A stretch of 60,767 bases of DNA. Source: Oscillibacter sp. (GTDB taxonomy: Bacteria > Bacillota > Clostridia > Oscillospirales > Oscillospiraceae). Where the stretch lies: contig JAAVHF010000049.1 in the NCBI GenBank assembly GCA_014799845.1, positions 1 to 60,767 on the forward strand, written 5' to 3'. Position 1 is the stretch's first letter. Every line of letters begins with the position of its first letter. The notes under the pieces were generated by a model. It saw nothing but the letters and a program-made list of their open reading frames with translations. It did not search any database and was not told the origin of the DNA. This document shows, piece after piece, positions 48,206 through 57,280 of the stretch. Both the position numbers and the translations under genes were made by a program.

Positions 48206-48345
48206 TGAAATCCTATTTTTTCTCCGCGATAAGACCTTGCCGCGGTCCCCTCCCAGAGACAGAAAAGCGCAGGCACCCCAATACACCCCTCCAGGAAGCG
48301 CGCCTCCCGGGCAAAGCCTCCTAAATTCAGACCCCCAAAAAAACC

Positions 48346-48373
48346 AGGGCGCGGAACTTACGTTCCGCGCCCT
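48346..48373. terminator. hairpin AGGGCGCGGAAC/GTTCCGCGCCCT
   Basis: perfect 12-bp stem between convergent genes; same stem sequence as 4706-4737. Confidence 0.65.
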
Positions 48374-48509
48374 CTTGGCAGTTTCAAATCAAAAAAGATA
48401 CCCGCCCGGAGCAGGCGCCAAAGTGCGCAGCCCATCGGGCGGGTAAAAAGTTTTTCTTTTTGATACTTTTTCTTTGTCCACAAAGAAAAAGTATGTCTGC
48501 ATATCCGCC

Positions 48510-49421
48510 TTACCGCGCCGCCGACCGGTCGTAGGCCACGATGACCCGCCGGTTGGGATCAGTTCCCATGGAATAGGTGGTGATGCCGTCCACATCCTGA
48601 AGGGCAGTGTGGATGACGTGCCGCTCATAGGCGTTCATAGGCTCAAGGGTGACGTTGCGCTTGAACTTGAGGACCTTTCCGGCTACTTTGTGGGCCAGGT
48701 GCTGCAAGCTCTGCTCCCGCTTGAGGCGGTAGTTCTCCGCATCCACGTGAACGCGGACGCGCTTCTCGCCGCCCTTGTTGACGGAATAGTTGGTCAGCTG
48801 CTGGATGGCGTCCAGGGTCTCGCCCCGGCGTCCGATCAGCGCGCCCAGCTTTTCGCCCTCCAGAATCACCTTGTAGCGTCCTTCGCTGTCCATGTAAACC
48901 TTCACCTGGGCGTTGCTCTCCATGTGCTCCAGCAGACCCGTCAGGAAAGCGGTGATCTGCTGGGCCTTCTCATCGTTTACGGGCTCGCCCAGATCCACAG
49001 GCTGGACGGGCGCGGCCTCAACAGGAGCTTCAGCGGTCTTCTGGACCCGGTCCCGGCGGTCATTTCTGGTACGATTGGGCCTCTTCTTTTCGCCGCGCTC
49101 GGGACGCTTCTCCTCCTGCTGTACGGCGGCGGGGGCCGGCTTCTCCTGCTTTTCCTGCTTCTTCTCCACGGGACGGGGAGCGGCAGCGGGTGCGGCGGGC
49201 GCGGGCTTCCTCTCCACAACGGGCTTTACCACAGGTTCCTCGGCCACCTCATAGGTCACCCGCACCTTGGCGGGACTGGCCCCGATGCCCAGAAATCCTT
49301 TCTTGGCCCGCTCCAGAATTTCAACGGATACCTCATCCCGGTCAAGCCCCAGCTGGGCCAGCGCGTTGGCAATGGCCTCATCCTCGGTCTTGCCGGTGAC
49401 GTCAATAAATTTTGTCGTCAT
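48510..49421 (-). CDS. khpB: KhpB/Jag (SpoIIIJ-associated) RNA-binding protein
   Basis: Jag_N KTEDEAIANALAQLGLDRDEVSVEILERAKKGFLGIG; KH and R3H HAYERHVIHTALQDVDGI region. Confidence 0.93.
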   Translation of the reverse strand: MTTKFIDVTGKTEDEAIANALAQLGLDRDEVSVEILERAKKGFLGIGASPAKVRVTYEVAEEPVVKPVVERKPAPAAPAAAPRPVEKKQEKQEKPAPAAVQQEEKRPERGEKKRPNRTRNDRRDRVQKTAEAPVEAAPVQPVDLGEPVNDEKAQQITAFLTGLLEHMESNAQVKVYMDSEGRYKVILEGEKLGALIGRRGETLDAIQQLTNYSVNKGGEKRVRVHVDAENYRLKREQSLQHLAHKVAGKVLKFKRNVTLEPMNAYERHVIHTALQDVDGITTYSMGTDPNRRVIVAYDRSAAR

Positions 49422-49430
49422 AAAGAGTTC

Positions 49431-50504
49431 TTACTCCTTCTCATCATATCGGTCTTCCTGATAACTGCGCCCTCTGGCATAGGGACGCTCGCCCACACGG
49501 CCGGCCTCGTTGGTGGAAATCTTCTTTTCCTTGTCCTTCGGGGGCAGCTTCCTGGGCTTTTTAGACTCCATGGCCTGCTGCTCGGCAACCCGTTTCCTGG
49601 CCTCTTCCATGCGCAGCTTACGGGCGGCTTCCCGCTTGGCGGCGCGCTCTTCCTCTTCGGCGTCCAGCTTCTTGGTGTAGAATTTACCCATAAAGAATTC
49701 CTGGATCATGGCGAAGAAGCTGTTGAAGAACCAGTACACGCCCATAGCGGCGGGCATGGAGAAGCACCACCACAGGGAGAGCAGGGGCATCAGGATGTTC
49801 ATCGTCATCATGCTCTTCTGCTGCTCCTGGGACTGCCCGTTGCTCTTGCTCATAACAAAGGAGAACAGGAACTGGATACCGGCGGCCAGAACGGGTACCA
49901 TCAACAGCGCGATAAATTCCCACTTGAACTGAAAACCGGACAAAGCGCTGCTGGGAATCTTGCTCAGATTCACGCCCAGGAAGTTGAAGTTGATGTTCAT
50001 CAGACCATCGACCGTATCCTTTAGGCTGTCCCAATGGTTGGACACAAACTCGGTCAGAGAGACCTGGGCATAAGCCACGTTTCCTACAGAGGCGTCATAG
50101 CCAAGAGCCTCCGCGGCCACGCGCACCGTCTCCATGGCCTCCTCGCTGAGCCCCATGAAGTGGGTGATGGGCCTGTAAACGATCTGGTACAGGGGCAGCA
50201 GGAGGAACATGGGCAGCAGGGACCACAGGCAGCCGCTCATGGGGTTGATGCCCTCTTCCTGGTAGAGCTTGGCCAATTCCTCCTGATACTTCTGCTGATT
50301 TTTCGCGTATTGCTTCTGGAGTTCCGCCTGCTTGCTGGACAGGCGTCCCATGCGGACCATGCTGCGCTTGGACTTCATCTGGAAGGGGAGAAGGATCAGC
50401 TTCAAAATCAAGCTGAACATGATGATAGCCACACCGTAGGACCCGGTGAGCGTATACATCCAGCGCAGCAGGGCGGCAAATGGTAAGGTAATGATTTTAC
50501 CCAT
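49431..50504 (-). CDS. yidC: membrane protein insertase YidC/Oxa1
   Basis: GSYGVAIIMFSLILKLILLPFQMKSKRSMVRM; position in rnpA operon. Confidence 0.95.
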   Translation of the reverse strand: MGKIITLPFAALLRWMYTLTGSYGVAIIMFSLILKLILLPFQMKSKRSMVRMGRLSSKQAELQKQYAKNQQKYQEELAKLYQEEGINPMSGCLWSLLPMFLLLPLYQIVYRPITHFMGLSEEAMETVRVAAEALGYDASVGNVAYAQVSLTEFVSNHWDSLKDTVDGLMNINFNFLGVNLSKIPSSALSGFQFKWEFIALLMVPVLAAGIQFLFSFVMSKSNGQSQEQQKSMMTMNILMPLLSLWWCFSMPAAMGVYWFFNSFFAMIQEFFMGKFYTKKLDAEEEERAAKREAARKLRMEEARKRVAEQQAMESKKPRKLPPKDKEKKISTNEAGRVGERPYARGRSYQEDRYDEKE

Positions 50505-50615
50505 TGACGGTATTTCCTCCACGTAAAATCGTCTTGACGATAGGGACGCCATTCAGCCGCTTTCGGCAGTTGAACAGCCGTCCCGGCGGTTCGCCGTCTG
50601 AGGCCGTCGATCCGC

Positions 50616-50831
50616 CTAAGGAACAGGGTCGTAAAAATCTCCCTTATAAAAGGGATGGCACCGCAAAAACCTTTTCAGGGCCAGCCAGCCCCCCTTCGCC
50701 GCGCCATATCTGGTAATGGCCTCCACGGCATACTGGGAGCAGGTAGGGATAAAGCGGCACCGGGGCGGCAGCCCCGGCGAGATATGCCTCTGATAGAACC
50801 GGATCATGCCCAACAAAAACCGCCGGATCAT
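50616..50831 (-). CDS. yidD: membrane protein insertion efficiency factor YidD
   Basis: [51 protein letters not shown]. Confidence 0.96.
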   Translation of the reverse strand: MIRRFLLGMIRFYQRHISPGLPPRCRFIPTCSQYAVEAITRYGAAKGGWLALKRFLRCHPFYKGDFYDPVP

Positions 50832-51175
50832 GTTCTCTTCTCCCTGAGCAGCCCCAGCTGTCCGCAGGCCTTATAGAAGGCGGCGTTCAGCTTCTGCCAG
50901 GGTCCGCCCACGGCCCGTCCGCGGGCCACCAGGATGATATCGTACCCCTGCTTCATCTCCGGCTGTGCCAGCCGGTAGACCTCTCTGAGCCTTCTGCGGG
51001 CGCGGTTGCGCACCACGGCGCCGCCCAGTCTTGTACTGACGGTAACGCCCAGCCGGTTATGGTCCTGCCCATTGGGGCGGCAGTAGAGTACGAGGAAGGG
51101 GGTGACCGCGGACCTTCCCTTGTTATAGATCCTGCGGAAGGTACGGTTTTCTTTGATCGTGACGGTTTTTTTCAT
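50828..51175 (-). CDS. rnpA: ribonuclease P protein component
   Basis: [30 protein letters not shown]. Confidence 0.95.
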   Translation of the reverse strand: MKKTVTIKENRTFRRIYNKGRSAVTPFLVLYCRPNGQDHNRLGVTVSTRLGGAVVRNRARRRLREVYRLAQPEMKQGYDIILVARGRAVGGPWQKLNAAFYKACGQLGLLREKRT

Positions 51176-51329
51176 CGGCAATTACCCGTAAGGACGGTCA
51201 TCTGAACGCTTCGCGTTCAAACGACCGTCCCCTTCTGATCTATCCTATTTGCGATGCAGCAAACTCCGCCGTTTGCCGCCGGAGGGGCGGCGTGGCCTAC
51301 GGCCGCTTTCCGCGGCCCAACGGCGCACC

Positions 51330-51464
51330 TCAATGGGTCAGGCGGTTGCGGCCCTTAGCGCGGCGGCGGGCGAGCACCTTGCGGCCGTTAGCGGTTTTCA
51401 TCCGCTTGCGGAAGCCATGCTCTTTGGAGCGCTGACGCTTTTTGGGCTGATAGGTACGGAACAT
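51330..51464 (-). CDS. rpmH: 50S ribosomal protein L34
   Basis: [44 protein letters not shown] (44 aa). Confidence 0.98.
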   Translation of the reverse strand: MFRTYQPKKRQRSKEHGFRKRMKTANGRKVLARRRAKGRNRLTH

Positions 51465-51624
51465 TTGCATACACCTCCTAGTCAATTTTTTGCTGAGGGG
51501 CCTTTGGGTCCCTCTACTCGACGGCGGGGAAGCATTTTCCCCCCGCAGTTGACGTACTCTTTGCCTGTCTATCGACAAGCAGTAGTTATTATACAGAAAA
51601 AAAAGGAGGATGTCAACAAAAAAT

Positions 51625-52226
51625 TCCTTCTTTTCGGCCCTTCGGGCCGAAAATGGTAGTGGTTTCGATATGTAACCCCGGGACCTGCGCGGCCCCGGAA
51701 CCCCGCGCCTACTTTTCGCCCACGCGAAAAGTAGGCAAAAGCGTTCTTAAACCTACGGTTTAAGAATCCCTTGGGCGTCACCCGTGGGGTGACGCTTACT
51801 ACGGGGGAGCTTGTCACCATTGGGCGGTGACTTGATGGATTGGGTGCCCCTGAGCTGGAAATTGTCCTTCTGGGAGCCTGGCGCTTGAAGGACTCCGGCT
51901 GCCGCCCTGTTAAAGAGAGACTGCCTTGCAAGGGGGCTGTCTGACGCGACTGCCCCGGGAGTACCCAAAGCGGTACGGTAGGGTCCGCCGATAACATCGT
52001 TGGATCGGCGCTTCACCTTATACACGGGAGCCGGTCCGGTAGGCCGGACGGGCTGCAGGACGAGCGCAAAACAAATCCAAACATTCGGGGATTCTCAAGG
52101 GGCGATGGCCCCTTGAGGGCACTTTTGCTACTTTTCCTGCAAGGGAAAAGTAGGCCTCCCGCCCCGGCAGAGGCGAATCTAAAATAAGATAGGCAGTCGG
52201 GCCGCCGCGCGGCGGCGGCAGAGAAA
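51625..52226. repeat. dispersed modular intergenic repeat, copy E (inverted arm toward rpmH, central module, forward arm toward dnaA)
   Basis: both arms plus central module GATGGATTGGGTGCCCCTGAGCTGGAAATTGTCCTTCTGGGAGCCTGG... also present in copy F. Confidence 0.87.
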
Positions 52227-52383
52227 AATATCTTTCTATTTAGAATAAGTGTCTGTTGCAATCCCCCCCATTTTTTGATATAATATCCTAGATATACTAT
52301 TCCCCACCCGTAAGTGGAAAACCAAGCACCCGATAGAGAAAAAGAGCAAAGGAACTGAGAGAAAAAAGAAAGGGAGAGCCTCT

Positions 52384-53694
52384 ATGCAATCTGTTTCCGA
52401 CATCTGGGCCATGATTCTGGACAGACTTCGGGAGGACCTATCAGAAACTACCATCAAGACCTGGTTCGATGAAACGACCGTCGTCGCTCTGGAAGGGAAC
52501 GAACTGATCCTCCACTGTCCCAACGCCTTCAAACGTACCAATATCCAGGACCGCTTTCTCCCCAACATTGAAGCCGGCCTCAAGGACATTTTTTCCTCCG
52601 ACATGACCGTCGTCCTCCTGGACGACGCGGCTCTCCAACAGCGCCAGGACCCCCAGGAAAACAAAACCACATCTATTATGGACAGCGGTGAATTCACTTT
52701 TGAGACCTTCGTGGTGGGCCCCTCCAACCAGCTGGCATGTTCCGCCGCCCGCGCCGTAGCCGACGCCCCCGGCCAGCATTACAACCCTCTCTTTATCTAC
52801 GGCAGTTCCGGCCTTGGCAAAACCCATCTGCTCTATGCCATCGCCCACGGCATCCGCCAAAGGAGCCCCTCCGCTAAAATCCTGTATATCAAGGGCGATG
52901 AATTCATCAACGACTTCGTGGAATCCGTCCGCTCCGGCAAAGCCGGCGAATTCCGCGTCAAATACCGGGAAGCCGACCTGATGCTAGTGGACGATATCCA
53001 ATTCGTTGCCGGTAAAGTGGAGACCCAGAACGAATTCTTCCACACCTTCAACACCCTCTACGAGAGCAAAAAGCAGATCGTTCTCACCTCGGACCGTCCG
53101 CCTCAGGAAATGGCCCTGTTGGACGACCGTCTCCGCACCCGTTTTGAGTGGGGCCTCATGGCGGACGTGCAGCAGCCCGTTCTGGAGACCCGCGTGGCCA
53201 TCGTCAAGAACAAAGCCGCCAATCTGGGGCTGATTCTCAGCAACGAGGTAGCCAACTACATCGCCAACAAGATTACCTCCAACGTCCGCCAGCTGGAGGG
53301 CACCGTTCACAAGATCAAAGCTTTCCACGACCTCGGCATTGAGATCGACCAGGCCACTGTCGACCGGGCTATTCAGGACATGATCCGCTCCAACGAGTTC
53401 ACCATCACCCCGGACAACATTATCAAAGAGGTCTGCCGCTATTTCCGGGTAGAGGAGGACCAGATCCGCGGCCCCTCCCGCAGCCGGGACATCCTCAACG
53501 CCCGTCAGATCGCCATGTATCTCATCCGCCGCATGACCAGCCTGTCCCTGGACGACACAGGCAAGCTTTTCGGCGGCCGCGACCACTCCACCACCCTGAA
53601 CGGCGTTACAAAGGTAGAAAACCGCATGAAAAACGACAACACCTACGCCGAAACGGTAAAAGCCATTATCACCAACATAAACGCCACCAAGTAG
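52384..53694 (+). CDS. dnaA: chromosomal replication initiator DnaA
   Basis: NPLFIYGSSGLGKTHLLYAIAH; LMLVDDIQFVAGK; GGRDHSTTLNGVTKVE. Confidence 0.98.
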   Translation: MQSVSDIWAMILDRLREDLSETTIKTWFDETTVVALEGNELILHCPNAFKRTNIQDRFLPNIEAGLKDIFSSDMTVVLLDDAALQQRQDPQENKTTSIMDSGEFTFETFVVGPSNQLACSAARAVADAPGQHYNPLFIYGSSGLGKTHLLYAIAHGIRQRSPSAKILYIKGDEFINDFVESVRSGKAGEFRVKYREADLMLVDDIQFVAGKVETQNEFFHTFNTLYESKKQIVLTSDRPPQEMALLDDRLRTRFEWGLMADVQQPVLETRVAIVKNKAANLGLILSNEVANYIANKITSNVRQLEGTVHKIKAFHDLGIEIDQATVDRAIQDMIRSNEFTITPDNIIKEVCRYFRVEEDQIRGPSRSRDILNARQIAMYLIRRMTSLSLDDTGKLFGGRDHSTTLNGVTKVENRMKNDNTYAETVKAIITNINATK

Positions 53695-53713
53695 CGATTC
53701 AATTTCCCGCCGG

Positions 53714-53945
53714 CTTTCCACATTTTCCCCAAAGTTTTCCACAAAATAGACCTTTTCTTTTCCACACGGCCTGTGGAAATCTTTCCCTTGTTTTCTCACT
53801 GTGGAAATCCCAAAAAATTTCCCGACATTTTCCACAACGTATTTCCCTCTAATTTTTCCAGCATTTCCAATCCTTTCCCAACGTTATCCACAATTTTTCG
53901 CCCTAACACTTCTTCCACTAAAAAATAAATAACTTATTCTTCTGA
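53714..53945. other. oriC region: cluster of seven DnaA-box-like 9-mers plus AT-rich stretch
   Basis: CTTTCCACA 53714, TTTTCCACA 53735, 53758, 53828, TGTGGAAAT 53772 and 53800 (-), TTATCCACA 53884; AT-rich CTAAAAAATAAATAACTTATTC after. Confidence 0.85.
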
Positions 53946-54005
53946 ATACCCGAAATATGACAACACGGCCTGTCCACTGAAAAAATCAGAAAGGACCATG
54001 ATAAC

Positions 54006-55115
54006 ATGAAATTTTCCTGTGAAAAAACGCTCCTGCAATCCGCAGTCGCCGTTGCCTCCCGTGCCGTAGCTGCTAAAAGCACCATCCCCGCCCTGGAAGG
54101 CGTTCTTATCCAAGCCTCCGCCCATCTGACTATCTCCGGCTTCAACATGCAGACCGGTATCCGTACCACACTGGAAGCCGACATTACTGAAGAAGGGACT
54201 CTGGTCCTGCCCGCCCGTCTCTTCGGCGAGATCATCCGCCGCATGCCGGATGACGTCATTACCTTCGTCTCCGATACCGGAATGAACGTCCGCCTGACCT
54301 GCGGCGACGCTGCCTATAACATCACTGCCCTGTCTGCCGATGACTACCCCGAACTTCCGGAGGTAGAAGATCAATATTCCATCCGCATTCAGCAGCGGAC
54401 CCTTCGCTCCATGATCGGAGAGACCTCCTTCGCCGTCTCCACCGACGAAGCCCGCCCCATCCACACCGGCTCTCTCTTTGAAATCGGAGAAAGTGACCTG
54501 ACAGTTGTCAGCGTGGACGGATTCCGTCTGGCCCTCCGCCGGGAACCTCTGGAGGGCGCAAAGGGCGGTTCCTTCCGTTTTGTAGCACCCGGCACGGCCT
54601 TGAACGAAGTAGAAAAAATCTGCGATGATACGGAAGAAGAGGCTGTCATCACCCTGGGCAGCCGCCACCTTCTTTTTGAAGTCGGTTCCACCCAGCTGAT
54701 CTGCCGCCGTCTGGAAGGCGAATTTCTGGACTACAAAGCCGCCATTCCCCGTACCAACCCTATCGCTGTCACTGCGGATACCAAATCCCTTATCAGTTCC
54801 ATCGACCGCGTCTCCGTAGTCATTTCTGAAAAGCAGAAAAGCCCTATTCAATGCGTATTTGACGCGGGCCGGGTCACTATGACCGCGAAAACCGTCAGCG
54901 GCGAAGCCAAGGACATCTGTCCCGTAAACGGTGACGGCAACGGCCTGACCATTGGTTTCAATAACCGCTACCTGATGGACGCCTTAAAATACGCCCCCGC
55001 GGACTCTGTCCGTCTGGAACTGAATACCGGCATTTCCCCCTGCGTTATCCTGCCCACGGAAGGGGAAGAGAAGTTCCTCTATATGGTTCTCCCCGTGCGG
55101 CTGAAAAACAGTTAA
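54006..55115 (+). CDS. dnaN: DNA polymerase III beta sliding clamp
   Basis: MKFSCEKTLLQSAVAVASRAVAAKSTIPALEGVLIQA; C-terminal MVLPVRLK. Confidence 0.96.
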   Translation: MKFSCEKTLLQSAVAVASRAVAAKSTIPALEGVLIQASAHLTISGFNMQTGIRTTLEADITEEGTLVLPARLFGEIIRRMPDDVITFVSDTGMNVRLTCGDAAYNITALSADDYPELPEVEDQYSIRIQQRTLRSMIGETSFAVSTDEARPIHTGSLFEIGESDLTVVSVDGFRLALRREPLEGAKGGSFRFVAPGTALNEVEKICDDTEEEAVITLGSRHLLFEVGSTQLICRRLEGEFLDYKAAIPRTNPIAVTADTKSLISSIDRVSVVISEKQKSPIQCVFDAGRVTMTAKTVSGEAKDICPVNGDGNGLTIGFNNRYLMDALKYAPADSVRLELNTGISPCVILPTEGEEKFLYMVLPVRLKNS

Positions 55116-55129
55116 ATGGGTATAATTTT

Positions 55130-55345
55130 ATGGAAACAATTACCATAACCACCGAATTTATCCGCCTACAGGACCTGATGAAGCTGGCAGACATGGTCTC
55201 CTCCGGCGGAGAGGCCAAACAGCTGATCCAAGACGGTCAGGTCCTCGTCAACGGCGAAACATGTCTCCAGCGGGGTAAAAAACTCCGTCCCGGCGACACT
55301 GTCACCTTCAAAAATCGGACCTACACCACCGCCTATGCGACTTGA
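55130..55345 (+). CDS. S4-domain RNA-binding protein (YaaA/RlbA-like)
   Basis: FIRLQDLMKLADMVSSGGEAKQLIQDGQVLVNGETCLQRGKKLRPGDTV. Confidence 0.93.
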   Translation: METITITTEFIRLQDLMKLADMVSSGGEAKQLIQDGQVLVNGETCLQRGKKLRPGDTVTFKNRTYTTAYAT

Positions 55346-56444
55346 TGAAATCACACTGGAGGACTTCCGAAACTACGCATCCCAAAAAGTGACCTTTGAT
55401 CCCATCTGCAACGTGATCTGTGGTGAAAACGCCCAGGGCAAAACCAACCTCCTGGAAGCCATGGTCTGTCTCTCCACCGGCAGGAGCCACCGCACCCGTG
55501 CCGACCGCGAGCTGATCCGCTTTGAACAGGAGGGCTACCGTCTGGAGGGCTCCATCCATACCCGGAACCGCGATTTCGCCAGTCATATTGAAGCGGGCTT
55601 TGGCAAAAAGAAAAAAATAACTGTCAATCAAGTTCCGGTCAAGGCTGCCGCCGATCTCAGCGCAGTCCTGAACACCATCTTTTTCTGTCCGGAGGACCTG
55701 CAATTGATCAAAGAGGGCGCCGCTGCCCGCCGCCGTTTCATGGATTCTTCTCTCTGCCAGCTCCGCCCCCGCTACGCGGCGGCTCTGTCGGAGTATCAGC
55801 GCCTCCACGAGCACAAGACCCGCATTCTCCGTGACTGCGCGGACCGTCCCGACCTGATAGCGACTCTCCCCGACTTCAATCTCCGTATGGCGGAAACCGG
55901 GGCAATCTTAATTCACTATCGTTCCCGCTTCGTCAGGATGCTGGCCGCCTATGCCTCGGCGGCGCATAACGAATGTTCCGGCGGTAAGGAGCAGTTGTCT
56001 ATCCAATACAAAACGGTTAAAACCGTCATAGATCCTTTTGGAGACCATAAGCTTCTGGTCATGCAGCTTCTGGAGCACCAGCGCGCGCACCATTACGCAG
56101 AGGTATCCAGCCGTCAATGTCTCTCCGGCCCTCATAAAGACGATCTGGAGGTCGTTATTGACGGTCTCATTGCCCGTTCCTACGCCTCTCAGGGACAGAC
56201 CCGCACGGCGGCGTTATCTCTCAAGCTTGCCGCTCGCGAGATTCATAAAGAAATTATCGGGGAGTACCCCATTTTACTCCTGGACGATGTATTGAGTGAA
56301 TTGGACCCCAAGCGGCAGGAGTATGTTCTAAACCGTATTGGCAGCGGGCAGGTATTCATCACCTGCTGTGAGGAAGATAGATTACATTCCCTTTTGAAGG
56401 GGAATGTGTACCGGGTAAAAAACGGCGTAGTTACACGGCAGTAA
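55335..56444 (+). CDS. recF: DNA replication/repair protein RecF
   Basis: LEDFRNYASQKVTFDPICNVICGENAQGKTNLLEAM; LSGPHKDDLEV; LLLDDVLSELDPKRQEYV. Confidence 0.97.
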   Translation: MRLDEITLEDFRNYASQKVTFDPICNVICGENAQGKTNLLEAMVCLSTGRSHRTRADRELIRFEQEGYRLEGSIHTRNRDFASHIEAGFGKKKKITVNQVPVKAAADLSAVLNTIFFCPEDLQLIKEGAAARRRFMDSSLCQLRPRYAAALSEYQRLHEHKTRILRDCADRPDLIATLPDFNLRMAETGAILIHYRSRFVRMLAAYASAAHNECSGGKEQLSIQYKTVKTVIDPFGDHKLLVMQLLEHQRAHHYAEVSSRQCLSGPHKDDLEVVIDGLIARSYASQGQTRTAALSLKLAAREIHKEIIGEYPILLLDDVLSELDPKRQEYVLNRIGSGQVFITCCEEDRLHSLLKGNVYRVKNGVVTRQ

Positions 56445-56459
56445 GATTAGATTATTCTA

Positions 56460-56993
56460 CTCGTAACCCCGGGGCCTGCGCGGCCCCGGACACCCCGCGA
56501 CTACTTTTTGTGTGAACAAAAAGTAGTCAAAAAATCACTTGAACCTACGGTTCAAGACTCCCTTATATTTTACGGGGGCTAGTCGCCATTGGACGGTGAT
56601 TTGATACATTGGGTGCCCCTGAGTTGGAAGTTGTCCTTCTAGGGGCTTGGCACTTGAAGGACTCCGCCTGCCGGCCTGTTAAAGAGAGACTGCCCCGCAA
56701 GGGGGACCGTCTGCCGTAACTGCTCCGGGAGGACCCAAAACGGTGCGGTAGGGTCTGCCGGTAACATCGTTGGATAGACGCTTCGCCCCATACACGGGGG
56801 CCGGTTCGGTGGACCGGACAGACTACAGGACAAGCGCAAAACGAATCTCCCCCGTAATTCAGGAAGGTCCTTAGGAAACGTAGTTTCCTGAGCACGCTTT
56901 TGCTTCTTTTCGCGTGCGCGAAAAGAAGGCCCCGCCCCGGCAGGGGCGAATCTGAAATAAGATGAAACCGGAGGCGGCCCGCGGGGCCGCGGA
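56460..56993. repeat. dispersed modular intergenic repeat, copy F (inverted arm, central module, forward arm)
   Basis: same three-part architecture as copy E; terminal hairpin GCGGCCCGCGGGGCCGC before remB ATG. Confidence 0.87.
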
Positions 56994-56997
56994 AACC

Positions 56998-57261
56998 ATG
57001 TATCTGCATTTAGGAAACAATATTTCTATTCCAACCGATGATATTATCGGAATTTTCGACCTCGATAACGCCACCACGGCGAAATCGACGCGCGAATTCT
57101 TAAAATCCGCTGAGGACGAGGGCATGGTTGCCGCCGTCAGCGGCGACTTGCCAAAATCCCTGATTGTCTGCTGTCCCCGCGGCAGCTGGCAGCGGGTCTA
57201 TATATCCCCCCTGGCTCCAGCTACTCTTTTAGGACGGCTGGAATCGAACCGTATCCACTGA
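56998..57261 (+). CDS. remB: DUF370/RemA-RemB-like regulator
   Basis: MYLHLGNNISIPTDDIIGIFDLDNATTAKSTREFL, between recF and gyrB. Confidence 0.88.
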   Translation: MYLHLGNNISIPTDDIIGIFDLDNATTAKSTREFLKSAEDEGMVAAVSGDLPKSLIVCCPRGSWQRVYISPLAPATLLGRLESNRIH

Positions 57262-57280
57262 CTGGAGGTCAATAAAATAT

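Noticed and set aside
48388-48500. Possible seventh copy of the modular repeat
   Set aside because: Only generic hairpins (CGGGCGGGTA stem and ACTTTTTCTTTGTCCACAAAGAAAAAGT); the diagnostic blocks (agacgcttcgcc, ggactacaggacaagcgcaaa) are absent. More likely a terminator between convergent marR and khpB.
51753-52025. Recurring small ORFs with similar peptides (MYRAKRL.../MYKVKRRSNDVIGGPYRTALGTPG..., MRLSCSLSGLNRT...) at 3464-3646, 11194-11433, 15563-15763, 36977-37189, 51753-52025, 56639-56839
   Set aside because: They are translations of the antisense strand of the intergenic repeat family. Similarity is explained by nucleotide repeat conservation, and frames are interrupted or lack consistent starts. 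They may appear as hypothetical proteins in annotations.
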